The notes under the pieces were generated by a model. That model saw only the letters and a list, made by a program, of their open reading frames with translations. It was not told where the DNA came from and ran no database searches. A stretch of DNA of 64,000 nt from Mycolicibacterium mucogenicum DSM 44124 (GTDB taxonomy: Bacteria > Actinomycetota > Actinomycetes > Mycobacteriales > Mycobacteriaceae): NCBI RefSeq assembly GCF_005670685.2, contig NZ_CP062008.1, positions 558,001 to 622,000 on the forward strand, in the 5' to 3' direction. Position 1 is the first letter of the stretch; every line of letters begins with the position of its first letter. The position numbers and the translations under genes were made by a program. This document shows, one piece after another, positions 8,841 through 17,658 of this stretch.

Positions 8841-9647
8841 GTGACCACCCCGCCGCCGATCGTCGTCGCAGTCGACGGCTGCCGGGCCACGGTCCGCGCC
8901 GACGATCCCGTGTTCTCGCGCGGCGACGGGGTCTTCGAGACCTCACTGGTGCGGTCCGGGGCCGTCTGCCTGTTGGACGAGCATCTGGCGCGGCTGACGG
9001 CGTCGGCGGCGTTGGCGGGCCTGCCGTGTCCCGATTCCGTCCGATGGCTGACGGCGGTGACGGCCGCGGTGAGCCAGTGGCCCGACGGGGAGGCCGTGCT
9101 GCGGCTGGTGCTCGGCCGCGGCGCCGACGGTGTGGTGGCGTTCGTGATGGTCTCGGCCGTGCCGGCGCGCGTCGCCGCGGCCCGCCGGGACGGTGTCGAG
9201 GCGGTGACACTGGTGCGGCCGCACTGGCCGCTGGCGGCCGCGAAATCGTTGTCCTATGCCGCGAACGTCGCCGCGCTGCGGCATGCCGAACGGGCCGGTG
9301 CCGGTGACGCCGTGTTCGTCGACGCGACGGGCGCGGTGCTCGAAGGGCCGCGCTCGGCCATCGTGCTGGCGGTCCGTGGCGCGGCCGGCGAACCGGTTCT
9401 GGTGACGCCCGATGCGTCGTCGATCCTGCCGTCGACCACGCAGCACGCGCTGTTCGCCGCCGCCGCGGCGCAGGGTGTCGAGTGTGTGCACCGGCGGGTG
9501 ACTGTGCCGGATTTGTTTGCCGCACAAGGTGTTTGGCTGCTTTCGGCGATCACGCTGGCGGCGCGGGTGCACACCTTGGACGGGCGGACGCTGGCGGCTT
9601 CGCCTTTCGAGGCCTTGATCGGCGGGTTGATCGACGGGCAGATCTGA
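8841..9647 (+). CDS. pabC: aminodeoxychorismate lyase (class IV PLP enzyme)
   Basis: 268 aa, fold-type IV PLP enzyme matching Rv0812. It converts 4-amino-4-deoxychorismate to p-aminobenzoate and pyruvate in folate synthesis. Features: FSRGDGVFETSLVRSG near the N terminus, Lys135 in AAKSLSYAANV as Schiff-base lysine, GAVLEGPRSAIVL and the C-terminal WLLSAITLAARVHTLDG. GTG 8841 was chosen from the N-terminal conservation; the upstream open frame is a shadow of the permease and ygfZ. A branched-chain aminotransferase-like activity cannot be excluded, but length and genomic context favour PabC. Confidence 0.88.
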   Translation: MTTPPPIVVAVDGCRATVRADDPVFSRGDGVFETSLVRSGAVCLLDEHLARLTASAALAGLPCPDSVRWLTAVTAAVSQWPDGEAVLRLVLGRGADGVVAFVMVSAVPARVAAARRDGVEAVTLVRPHWPLAAAKSLSYAANVAALRHAERAGAGDAVFVDATGAVLEGPRSAIVLAVRGAAGEPVLVTPDASSILPSTTQHALFAAAAAQGVECVHRRVTVPDLFAAQGVWLLSAITLAARVHTLDGRTLAASPFEALIGGLIDGQI

Positions 9648-9663
9648 GTCCGAGAAAAATCGG

Positions 9664-9692
9664 TTGTCGGGTCTTCGACCTGGGAGTACGGT
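9664..9692 (+). promoter_or_regulatory. sigma-A-like promoter for an independent small transcript
   Basis: TTGTCG at 9664-9669 and TACGGT at 9687-9692, separated by exactly 17 bp, just after pabC. A start near 9699 is predicted. It would drive the structured element at 9699-9867 independently of pabC. Confidence 0.5.
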
Positions 9693-9726
9693 CGCACGTA
9701 CACAGGGAAGGAGGTGGTCCGACAAA

Positions 9727-9768
9727 TTGATTGATTCTTTGAGGACATGTGAGGTGGCTGCCCGCTAG
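9727..9768 (+). CDS. 13-codon ORF inside the structured transcript
   Basis: TTG-initiated ORF reading MIDSLRTCEVAAR then TAG. The GGAGG core ends 12 nt before the TTG, a little far, but complementarity to 16S rRNA continues for several bases towards it. Codons 9-13 form the left arm of the downstream hairpin. The peptide has no recognised domain. It may be a leader-type peptide or a ribosome-loading device rather than a functional product. No gene follows in the same direction, so classical attenuation of a downstream gene is unlikely. Confidence 0.4.
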   Translation: MIDSLRTCEVAAR

Positions 9769-9816
9769 TAGCGCCGGGTAATTCCCGAGCGCACTCGCGA
9801 ATTCCCGCAGCCACCC

Positions 9817-9867
9817 GGCCCCCGAGCCTCCCGGTCTTGTCCAACCAGGAACCTTGGCTCGGGGGCC
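9817..9867. terminator. 12-bp GC-rich hairpin between convergent units
   Basis: Perfect arms 9817-9828 (GGCCCCCGAGCC) and 9856-9867 with a 27-nt loop. It ends the rightward small transcript and lies 20 bp beyond the stop of the leftward lipoprotein gene, so it may serve both directions. No U-tract, as is common for mycobacterial hairpins. Confidence 0.6.
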
Positions 9868-9886
9868 GCCTCATGTCCGGGGTAGG

Positions 9887-10291
9887 TCAGCCGGCCGGCG
9901 GGGGCGTCGGCGCGAGCGAGTTGCACGCCTGCGTCGCGGACTTCCAGGTGTTCTCGTCGACCCCAGGAGGAGCCGGCGGGGTGCCGTGCTCGCCACCGGG
10001 CGGCGGACCCTGATGGCCCTCGTGCTTGCCCGGAGCGCCCGGCGGCGGGCCCTGCGGCGGCGCGGGAACGCCGTGCTCGGTCAGGCACTGCGCGAAGGCG
10101 TCACCACCGGGTGGCGTGCCCGGAGCTTCCGAGCCGGACGCCGGTGCCGCGCTGCTGGACGAGGCTGCCGACGACGCCGTGCTCGAGCTGCTCGGTGCCG
10201 AGTCGCTGCTCGACGAACACCCGACCACACCGCCGACCAGTGCGGCCGCGGTCGCACTGAAGACGGCGAGACGAATAGCGGAAGGAACCAC
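9887..10291 (-). CDS. small lipoprotein, Ser- and Pro-rich
   Basis: 134 aa, GTG start with GGGGGAA upstream. Signal peptide with lipobox VGGVVGC (Cys25), so predicted to be lipid-anchored outside the membrane. The mature part begins with a Ser/Ala-rich low-complexity stretch (about residues 26-55), then Pro/Gly-rich segments around two conserved-looking cysteines in FAQCLTEHGVPAP and ATQACNSLAP. The FAQCLTEHGV motif resembles small actinobacterial secreted proteins of unknown function. Monocistronic; 141 bp upstream holds only its promoter. Confidence 0.75.
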   Translation of the reverse strand: MVPSAIRLAVFSATAAALVGGVVGCSSSSDSAPSSSSTASSAASSSSAAPASGSEAPGTPPGGDAFAQCLTEHGVPAPPQGPPPGAPGKHEGHQGPPPGGEHGTPPAPPGVDENTWKSATQACNSLAPTPPPAG

Positions 10292-10432
10292 GTTTCCCCC
10301 AATCTGGTTGCGAATACTGACCAGGCAGACGCTAGAGAGCGCCGATGGGGGAGTGATATCGAGAATCTGGGCGTCGCCTGTGAAGTGGCTGCGCCGGGAG
10401 CTACGAGATCAGCGGGGCGAGCTGACGGACCG

Positions 10433-11119
10433 TCAGCCGACGAAACGCGACAGGCGCGCGGAGAGGTGCGGGGTCAGGCCGCCGTCGGCGTCCACGCGCT
10501 CCTCGACGTAGGCCAGGTCGCCGTTCTCGATGATCCCGTACAGCCGCTTCGCGCCGCCGACGAGCATGCCGGACTTGCTGCGGGCCAGGGCGTCGGTCGC
10601 CAGTTCCCAGGAGGCCTGGTTCAGCGGGGTGCCGTAGAACAGCTCGACGTAGCCGGCCGAATGCGCCAGCAGCAGCTCGATGGCCTGGGACTCGTCCTGC
10701 CCGTGGGGATCGTTCGGATCGTTCACGAACCGCCAGTAGCCGGTCTCGCGCAGGCCCGGGCCGGCGTATTCGCCGTTCTCGTCGAGCCGCCAGGAGCGGG
10801 CATCCCAGTTGAGGTAGTCGCCGCCGTTGTGCGACACGATGATCTGCTGACCGAACCGGTAGTCGCCGGCGGAATCGCGGCCCTCGCCCTCACCGCGCCA
10901 GACGCCGACGAGCGGCAGCAGGGCCAGCAGGGCGTCGTTGAAGTCCGCACCTTCGCGCAGGTTGGCGGTATCCGCGGGCAGCGGCAGGTCGTCGAACCCG
11001 GGCACGTTGCGCGCGGCCGTGGCCTTGGCGCGATCGGCTGCCGCGGCGATGGCGCGGTCGCCGGAGCCGCTCAGTGCGCCGAGCTCGCCCAAGCCGTCAG
11101 GGTCCTGGTCGGACGTCAC
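10433..11119 (-). CDS. nitrobindin-like haem-binding beta-barrel protein
   Basis: 228 aa, corresponding to Rv0813c (THAP4/nitrobindin family, once called FABP-like). Core features are GVWRGEGEG in the first strands, [22 protein letters not shown], the barrel strand [11 protein letters not shown] and the C-terminal [12 protein letters not shown], whose histidine is the expected axial haem ligand. Family members carry ferric haem and act on nitric oxide or peroxynitrite. GTG 11119 overlaps the stop of a 33-aa membrane peptide (GTGA), so the two are translationally coupled; the longer open frame upstream is not used. Confidence 0.85.
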   Translation of the reverse strand: MTSDQDPDGLGELGALSGSGDRAIAAAADRAKATAARNVPGFDDLPLPADTANLREGADFNDALLALLPLVGVWRGEGEGRDSAGDYRFGQQIIVSHNGGDYLNWDARSWRLDENGEYAGPGLRETGYWRFVNDPNDPHGQDESQAIELLLAHSAGYVELFYGTPLNQASWELATDALARSKSGMLVGGAKRLYGIIENGDLAYVEERVDADGGLTPHLSARLSRFVG

Positions 11120-11214
11120 GACTCGTCGGTGATCAGGCGGTACAGCGCGTAGAGCGCGAACCAGGTGATGGCCAGCGTGGCCACGACCAGCAGGATCTCG
11201 AAGAAAAGCACCAC
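11116..11214 (-). CDS. small membrane peptide, probably leaderless
   Basis: 32 residues, GTG start at 11214 (or 11211). Reads as one hydrophobic helix, [22 protein letters not shown], followed by a short polar tail ending TDES. Its TGA overlaps the nitrobindin GTG start. TAATCT lies 8 nt before the GTG, the usual -10 spacing for leaderless mycobacterial mRNA, and no Shine-Dalgarno is seen. Small and usually missed by gene callers. Coupling suggests it anchors or regulates the nitrobindin; this is inferred. Confidence 0.6.
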   Translation of the reverse strand: MVLFFEILLVVATLAITWFALYALYRLITDES

Positions 11215-11275
11215 GGGGAGACAGATTACTCGGGGCTTCGGTGTGACGTGCGCCGCACCGGCCCGTCAAATGCGA

Positions 11276-11336
11276 CGAGCGGCCGTATCTGTACGTCCGG
11301 ACACGGAGTGTCGGGGTACAAACACGGCCGCTCGCG
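11276..11336. terminator. hairpin between the sulfurtransferase operon and the nitrobindin unit
   Basis: Perfect 11-bp arms (CGAGCGGCCGT 11276-11286 and its complement 11326-11336), with a second internal stem. Lies 20 bp upstream of the 3' end of sseC on the top strand and thus just beyond the end of the leftward sulfurtransferase operon. Likely terminator. Confidence 0.5.
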
Positions 11337-11356
11337 GCAGTGAGAACTAACTCAGG

Positions 11357-11659
11357 TCATGCGACCTTGACGTCGACCTCGTGGATGCCGGCACCGGTCG
11401 GCGCAACCACGGCGTCGCCGTTGCCGACCTTGGACAGTGCGCGCAGCGTCCAGGTGCCGGGCGCGGCGAAGAAGCGGAAGTCACCGGTGGCCGACGCGAC
11501 GACCTCGGCGGTGAACTCGTCCGTGCTGTCCAGCAGGCGCACGAATGCCCCACCGACCGGCTGGCCCGAGCCGTCGACGACGCGGCCGGTGATGACCGTT
11601 TCCTTCTCCAGGTCAACGCTGGCCGGCAGCGTCAGGCCTTGCTTGGGTGCAGAGCACAT
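11357..11659 (-). CDS. sseC: SseC-type DUF1416 protein
   Basis: 100 aa, equivalent to Rv0814c (sseC2). A small all-beta protein with transthyretin/carboxypeptidase-regulatory-like pattern: ETVITGRVVDGSGQPVGGAFVRLLD ... FRFFAAPGTWTLRALS. A conserved Cys lies near the N terminus (MCSAPKQG). Always found after the rhodanese gene in mycobacteria; here ATG 11659 follows the rhodanese stop by 2 bp. Role in sulfur transfer is inferred from this linkage, not demonstrated. Confidence 0.85.
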   Translation of the reverse strand: MCSAPKQGLTLPASVDLEKETVITGRVVDGSGQPVGGAFVRLLDSTDEFTAEVVASATGDFRFFAAPGTWTLRALSKVGNGDAVVAPTGAGIHEVDVKVA

Positions 11660-11661
11660 AT

Positions 11662-12498
11662 TCAGTTTCCCAACTCGATCGGGGCACCCACCAGGGAGCC
11701 GTATTCGGTCCAACTGCCGTCGTAGTTCTTTACATTCCGGTGGCCGAGCAGTTCCTGCAGCACGAACCAGGTGTGCGACGAACGCTCACCGATGCGGCAG
11801 TAGGCGATGGTCTCCTTCTCGCCGTCGAGGCCGGCGTCGGCGTAGATCTTCGCCAGCTCCTCGTCGGACTTGAAGGTGCCGTCGTCGTTTGCGGCCCGGC
11901 TCCACGGCACGTTGATGGCGCTCGGCACGTGGCCGGGGCGCTGGCTCTGCTCCTGCGGCAGGTGCGCGGGAGCCAGAATCTTGCCGGAGAACTCGTCGGG
12001 CGAACGCACGTCGACCAGGTTCTTGGTGTTGATCGCGGCGATCACCTCGTCGCGGAACGCGCGGATGCTGTTGTCGATGGGCTTGGCCTCGTACGAGGTC
12101 GCCGGGCGGACGGTGGCGTCCTTGACCAGCGGGCGGTCGTCGAGCTCCCAGCGCTTGCGGCCGCCGTCGAGCAGCTTGACGTCGTCGTGGCCGTACAGCT
12201 TGAAGTACCAGTAGGCGTAAGCCGCGAACCAGTTGTTGTTGCCGCCGTACAGGATGACGGTGTCGTCGTTGCTGATGCCCTTGTCGGACAACAGCTTCGA
12301 GAACTGCTGCTGGTCGACGAAGTCACGCTTGACCGAGTCCTGCAGATCATCGCGCCAGTCCAGCTTGACGGCGCCGGGGATGTGCCCCTCGTCGTCGTAG
12401 GCGCTGGTGTTCTCGTCGACCTCGACGAACACCACGCCGGCGGTGTCGAGGTTGTTCTCGGCCCATTCGGTCGAGACCAGGACGTCGGAACGTGCCAT
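11662..12498 (-). CDS. cysA2: thiosulfate sulfurtransferase (rhodanese)
   Basis: 278-aa two-domain rhodanese matching Rv0815c/Rv3117 CysA2/CysA3. The active-site loop CRIGERSS carries the persulfide cysteine, Cys234; HIPGAVKLDW and GHVPSAINVPWS are the CH2-type motifs of the two domains. It transfers sulfane sulfur from thiosulfate to thiophilic acceptors. GAAAGGAATT precedes ATG. Second gene of the operon behind the cysteine-rich leader, so expression probably rises when Cys-tRNA is scarce. This fits a role in sulfur assimilation. Confidence 0.92.
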   Translation of the reverse strand: MARSDVLVSTEWAENNLDTAGVVFVEVDENTSAYDDEGHIPGAVKLDWRDDLQDSVKRDFVDQQQFSKLLSDKGISNDDTVILYGGNNNWFAAYAYWYFKLYGHDDVKLLDGGRKRWELDDRPLVKDATVRPATSYEAKPIDNSIRAFRDEVIAAINTKNLVDVRSPDEFSGKILAPAHLPQEQSQRPGHVPSAINVPWSRAANDDGTFKSDEELAKIYADAGLDGEKETIAYCRIGERSSHTWFVLQELLGHRNVKNYDGSWTEYGSLVGAPIELGN

Positions 12499-12536
12499 GT
12501 ACGAATTCCTTTCGGTTGCTTATGAGCTCTAGCGGG

Positions 12537-13007
12537 TCAGGTGGTGGCGGGGGCGCCGGTGCCGCGGAATCGCGCCACGAGCGGGTAAATCTGGCAACCG
12601 AGGCAGATGCCGAAGGCGGCGTTGAGGAAGGCGGCGATCAACGCGAACGCGGTGGCACCGAGGCCCAGCGCGGTGATACCCGTCGCGAAGCCGACGAATC
12701 CCACGATGGCGAACAGCAGTCCGACGAGCTGGGCGAACTTCAGCGGCGCGACCGGTTCCTTCTCGCTCACCGGGGCCAGCCGCGGCGCGATGAAGGTGGC
12801 GAAGATCCGGCCGTAGGGATGCTTGCGCGGTCCGCCGATGGCGCCGATCGCGAACACGACGGCCTGCAGACCGAGAATCACGGCCGCGGCGATCGGGCTG
12901 GCGGCCGAAACGAGCAGCGTGAGGATCAGCACGGCGGTGGTGACCCAGGCTGCGAAGCGGGGTCCGCGCACGTCGACCTGCGGGGTTTCGATGGAATTGT
13001 CTGACAT
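12537..13007 (-). CDS. DUF4395 membrane protein
   Basis: 156 aa. Four hydrophobic segments follow the N-terminal RGPRFAAWVTTAVLILTLL. The signature end of DUF4395, FGICLGCQIYPLVAR, carries a C-x-x-C pair. ATG 13007 has AGGAGC eight nt upstream, while the longer frame would run into the leader region. It is the first full-length gene behind the cysteine leader peptide and lies next to a rhodanese and a thioredoxin-like gene. A membrane thiol or sulfur carrier role is therefore inferred. Confidence 0.85.
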   Translation of the reverse strand: MSDNSIETPQVDVRGPRFAAWVTTAVLILTLLVSAASPIAAAVILGLQAVVFAIGAIGGPRKHPYGRIFATFIAPRLAPVSEKEPVAPLKFAQLVGLLFAIVGFVGFATGITALGLGATAFALIAAFLNAAFGICLGCQIYPLVARFRGTGAPATT

Positions 13008-13089
13008 GGGAAAGCTCCTGTTGGTTGTAAATGTGGACTGGCCACAGAAGGGCTGCTCGGAGCGCAACACGAAATGACGGCGCGGCTAC

Positions 13090-13182
13090 TCAGCAGCTAC
13101 AACAACAACAGCAACAACCCGCAACGCGGCACAGATCTACTGCGCGACGCTTGGTGAGCAGGAGCTCGCGGGGGGCCAACAC
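13090..13182 (-). CDS. cysteine-rich leader peptide (attenuator uORF)
   Basis: 30-aa leaderless ORF starting GTG at 13182, with TAAGCT 7 nt upstream. The C-terminal half holds seven cysteines in eight residues (six consecutive Cys, Ser, Cys), plus one at position 18; it ends TGA at 13090, 82 bp before the DUF4395 start. This is the pattern of the cysteine-responsive leader peptides described in M. smegmatis upstream of this same operon (the family I recall as Ms5788A). Ribosome stalling on Cys codons when cysteine is short would expose the downstream ribosome-binding site. Confidence 0.85.
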   Translation of the reverse strand: MLAPRELLLTKRRAVDLCRVAGCCCCCCSC

Positions 13183-13211
13183 GGCAGACAGCTTACCCAA
13201 CAACGGGGTGG

Positions 13212-13637
13212 TCAGGCCAACAGCGGTAGCAGGGCCTCGCGCAGATCAGCGGATTTCGGGACGCCCGCCGTGCGGTACCGCTGCTGCCCCGCGGCGTCGA
13301 AGATGAATGTCGTCGGCAGCGAGAGCACCGACAGTCGTCGGGCCGCAACGGGATTGGCGTCGAGATCGAGTTCGACGTGCGCGACCCCGAGGTCGTCACA
13401 CACCTGGTCGACGACGCGGCGCACGGCCGCGCAGGGTCCGCACCACGTTGCGCTGAAATGCACGACGGTCGGGCCGGTGGTCGACAGGCCGAGGTCGGCG
13501 TTGTCGTTTTCGGCCGACGCCTCGGCCGGTACCACTTCCTTCATCAGGCCGGCGCGCAGCGTCAGCAGGCGGCCGATGATGTACGCGATCCCGAGCGCGG
13601 CGACCAGGACCGTCAGCACCACAACTGTGGAGTTCAT
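13212..13637 (-). CDS. thiX: thioredoxin-like protein ThiX
   Basis: 141 aa, equivalent to Rv0816c. An N-terminal signal anchor (VVVLTVLVAALGIAYIIGRLL) is followed by a thioredoxin fold with ATWCGPC (Cys66, Cys69) and the cis-Pro loop LSLPTTF. It is predicted to sit on the membrane with the redox domain on one face. ATG 13637 overlaps the lmeA stop (ATGA), so it is translated from the lmeA transcript. It ends 29 bp before the leaderless cysteine peptide, whose promoter therefore lies at its 3' end. Confidence 0.88.
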   Translation of the reverse strand: MNSTVVVLTVLVAALGIAYIIGRLLTLRAGLMKEVVPAEASAENDNADLGLSTTGPTVVHFSATWCGPCAAVRRVVDQVCDDLGVAHVELDLDANPVAARRLSVLSLPTTFIFDAAGQQRYRTAGVPKSADLREALLPLLA

Positions 13638-14431
13638 GATTGTCTGAACCCATCCAGGGGCACGGTTACTCCCGTCGCGATGCCTTCGATGATGACGTCG
13701 GAGCCGCGGGCCCCCTCGCTGGTCGGGGTCAGCCCGAACGGCAGCTTCATTCCCGGCATCGTGGTGGAGAAGGCCCGCAGGACCGCGGCCTTCTTGTCGT
13801 CGGGCACCTTTTCTTCCGCGGTGCCCGGGCCGGTGAGCACGTCGGTCGCCGTGAACACCAGGTTGGTGCGGTCGGCGCCGGTGATGGACAGGTCCACCGA
13901 GACGCTGACGCGCTTGTCGAGGCCGGCGGCGGCCGGGGTCCCGGTGAACACGAGGCCGTGGTTCTCGGAGATGCCGGATTCGGTGGTGCCGCCGGTCGCA
14001 TCGTTGGAATCGTTGGTGGGGGCTTCCACCAATAGGTCCTTGATGCCCATGAAGCGGCCGACATGGGTCGAGTCGACGATGATGCGGCTTTCCAGCTTCG
14101 CCGCGGTCAATTTGGCGTCGGGTCCGATGAGCCAGGACTTGGGCGTCGCGACCATGTCGTACAGCGTGGCCTCGATGGACGCCTTGCCGACGACGGGGTG
14201 CGCGACGGCGGCCGCCTTGACCTCGACCTGCTGGTAGCGGCCCCGCGCCGCCTGGGTTGCGAAGGGGAAACCGAGGATCGACACCCACGGATCGAAGTGC
14301 AGGTGGGCCGCCGTCCGGACGCTGCGGGACATTCGATATTCGGCGAAGATCGCGAAGCCGAAATCGGTGCCGACGACCGCGAGGATCAGCACGACTGCTG
14401 GGATCAGCAGCCGGGTCAGCACCTTACGCAT
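13634..14431 (-). CDS. lmeA: LmeA-like DUF2993 lipid-binding protein
   Basis: 265 aa, corresponding to Rv0817c. N-terminal signal anchor LLIPAVVLILAVVGTDFGFAIFAEY, then a DUF2993 domain starting SVRTAAHLHFDPWVSILGFPFATQAARGRYQQVEVKA. In M. smegmatis the homologue, LmeA, is needed for full-length mannan elongation in lipomannan/lipoarabinomannan and binds phospholipid. Divergent from glnR across about 200 bp (14432-14639), which contains no other gene. Confidence 0.85.
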   Translation of the reverse strand: MRKVLTRLLIPAVVLILAVVGTDFGFAIFAEYRMSRSVRTAAHLHFDPWVSILGFPFATQAARGRYQQVEVKAAAVAHPVVGKASIEATLYDMVATPKSWLIGPDAKLTAAKLESRIIVDSTHVGRFMGIKDLLVEAPTNDSNDATGGTTESGISENHGLVFTGTPAAAGLDKRVSVSVDLSITGADRTNLVFTATDVLTGPGTAEEKVPDDKKAAVLRAFSTTMPGMKLPFGLTPTSEGARGSDVIIEGIATGVTVPLDGFRQS

Positions 14432-14639
14432 CCGGACATTCTGGCGTACGGCCAGCCGCGCAGTGGTGCGACCGGCCGTTCCAAGCCGCTAAATCGCAGG
14501 TGGCAAGCTATCGTTAGATGATCTTGGCCGGTAACGGCCATGTGTCAGCCATGATTCTCCGGAGTTGAATCGGATTGAACTGCGACAGCGTCGTCGCGGG
14601 GGAGAGTCCGGTGTGGCCCCGGACGTACTGGAGGACCCG

Positions 14640-16327
<1,688 letters not shown>

Positions 16328-16359
16328 AACGGCGAGTTGGCTGAAAAGTCCCTGTCCGT

Positions 16360-16381
16360 GTTCACCCGGTGTTCATTCGGC
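16360..16381. promoter_or_regulatory. direct repeat resembling a Pho box (RegX3-type)
   Basis: Two 11-bp units in tandem, GTTCACCCGGT and GTTCATTCGGC, 95 bp before the pstS start in the 149-bp mshD-pstS gap. Tandem GTTCA units with an 11-bp period are the pattern of SenX3-RegX3/PhoP-class sites upstream of mycobacterial phosphate genes. Assignment to RegX3 is inferred. Confidence 0.6.
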
Positions 16382-16476
16382 ATCAGTGATTCGTCCATTA
16401 CGGCCGCATACGTTGCGCGGGAGTCGGAAGCCGACCCTTGAAAGCCGACCATCGGCCGACACCGAAAGTAGGACCC

Positions 16477-17586
16477 GTGAAGTTCACCAGCATCGGTAAA
16501 GCATTCGTCGTCACCGCAGCGGCCGCATCGCTTGCCGTCGGCATGACTGCGTGTGGCAATGACAACAAGTCCGGCACCGCGTCGTCGTCGTCCGGTTCGG
16601 CCGCCGAGTGCGGCGGCAAGAACGCGCTGACCGCCGAGGGCTCGACCGCGCAGCAGAACGCCATCGCCGAGTTCAACAAGGCTTGGGGCCAGGTGTGCTC
16701 GGGCAAGAACCTGTCCTACAACGGCACCGGCTCGGGCGCCGGCCGCCAGCAGTTCATCGCCAAGCAGGTCGACTTCGCCGGTTCCGACTCGGCGCTGGCC
16801 AAGGAGCAGATCGAGAAGGCCGCCGAGCGTTGCGGTGGCAACCCGGCGTGGAACCTGCCGCTGGTCTTCGGCCCCGTCGCCCTGGCGTACCACCTCGAAG
16901 GCGTGAGCAAGCTCGTCGTCAACGCCGACGTGCTGGCCAAGATCTTCCAGGGCGAGATCAAGAAGTGGAACGACCCGGCCATCGCCGCGCTGAACGCGGG
17001 CACCACCCTGCCGGACGCCGACATCAAGCCCGTCTACCGCTCGGACTCGTCGGGCACCACCGACAACTTCCAGAAGTACCTGTCGGCCGCGGCTCCGGAG
17101 AGCTGGAAGAAGGGCGCCGGCAGCGAGTTCCAGGGCGGCGCCGGTGAGGGCGCGCAGAAGTCGGCCGGCGTCGTACAGGCCGTGCAGGCCACCCCGGGTG
17201 CCATCGGCTACGTCGAGAAGAGCCCGGCCGCCGCTGCCGGTCTGCCGTTCGCGCAGATCGACACCGGTTCGGGCGCAGTCGAACTGACCGACGACAACGC
17301 CAAGAAGGCCATCGCGTCCGCCAAGTTCGCCAAGGACGGCAACGACCTGGCCCTCGACCTGAAGTCGCTGTACTCGACCAAGGAAGCCGGCGCCTACCCG
17401 CTGGTGCTGGCCACCTACGAGATCGTCTGCTCGAAGGGCTACGACGCCGACACCGCCGCCGCGGTGAAGTCGTTCCTGAAGGTGGCCGCCAACCAGGGCC
17501 AGGCCAACCTGTCGAAGGCGGGCTACATCCCGCTGCCCGACGCCTTCAAGACGCGTCTGCTGCAGTCGGTCGACGCAATCGCTTAA
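16477..17586 (+). CDS. pstS: phosphate ABC transporter substrate-binding lipoprotein
   Basis: 369 aa. Signal peptide with Cys at MTACGND, a lipobox-like cleavage site, so anchored outside the membrane. The phosphate-binding signature is present: ALTAEGSTAQQNAIAEFNKAW, YNGTGSGAGRQQFIAKQVDFAGSDSAL and the later YRSDSSGTTDNFQKYL. GTG 16477 was chosen because the signal peptide begins there; the ATG at 16438 would add 13 odd residues. First gene of pstSCAB, with a Pho-box-like repeat upstream and a hairpin after it that should make pstS mRNA more abundant than pstCAB. Confidence 0.93.
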   Translation: MKFTSIGKAFVVTAAAASLAVGMTACGNDNKSGTASSSSGSAAECGGKNALTAEGSTAQQNAIAEFNKAWGQVCSGKNLSYNGTGSGAGRQQFIAKQVDFAGSDSALAKEQIEKAAERCGGNPAWNLPLVFGPVALAYHLEGVSKLVVNADVLAKIFQGEIKKWNDPAIAALNAGTTLPDADIKPVYRSDSSGTTDNFQKYLSAAAPESWKKGAGSEFQGGAGEGAQKSAGVVQAVQATPGAIGYVEKSPAAAAGLPFAQIDTGSGAVELTDDNAKKAIASAKFAKDGNDLALDLKSLYSTKEAGAYPLVLATYEIVCSKGYDADTAAAVKSFLKVAANQGQANLSKAGYIPLPDAFKTRLLQSVDAIA

Positions 17587-17597
17587 GCAGTGCTGGC

Positions 17598-17633
17598 GCT
17601 CCGGTTCCATCGCGGTAAGGATGGAACCGGAGC
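17598..17633 (+). terminator. 14-bp perfect hairpin between pstS and pstC
   Basis: Arms GCTCCGGTTCCATC (17598-17611) and its exact complement (17620-17633), loop of 8. It starts 11 bp after the pstS stop and 25 bp before pstC. No U-tract follows, so it probably acts as a partial terminator or 3'-end stabiliser raising PstS over the membrane components. Confidence 0.65.
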
Positions 17634-17658
17634 CCACGACCGTTAGGTTCCTGACAGG

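Larger units (their letters stand above)
9699..9867 (+). ncRNA. structured small transcript with extended Shine-Dalgarno and long hairpin
   Basis: About 170 nt between pabC and a convergent lipoprotein gene, with its own promoter-like sequence. Elements in order: 9705-9720, GGGAAGGAGGTGGTCC, which can pair with all 16 bases of the 16S rRNA 3' end counting three G-U pairs; a 13-codon ORF (9727-9768); a long hairpin whose outer arms are 9753-9761 and 9807-9815 (GGTGGCTGC/GCAGCCACC) with inner stems GGG-AATTC/GAATT-CCC and CGAG/CTCG; then a terminator (9817-9867). The second half of the ORF lies in the left arm of the hairpin, so ribosome occupancy would alter folding. Function unknown; a dual-function RNA or ribosome-binding RNA is possible. 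Confidence 0.5.

Noticed and set aside
7068..9647. 859-codon open frame covering permease, ygfZ and pabC
   Set aside because: Only the last 268 codons (from 8841) look like protein; the rest is a shadow of the permease and of ygfZ on the other strand.
13212..14288. 358-codon frame joining a basic N terminus to thiX
   Set aside because: The front part is a shadow of lmeA; ATG 13637 with an ATGA overlap gives a normal ThiX.
14565..14639. Upstream ATG as the glnR start
   Set aside because: The added 25 residues are Arg/Gly-rich and unlike the family; TTG 14640 aligns with the usual N terminus and has GGAGGA upstream.
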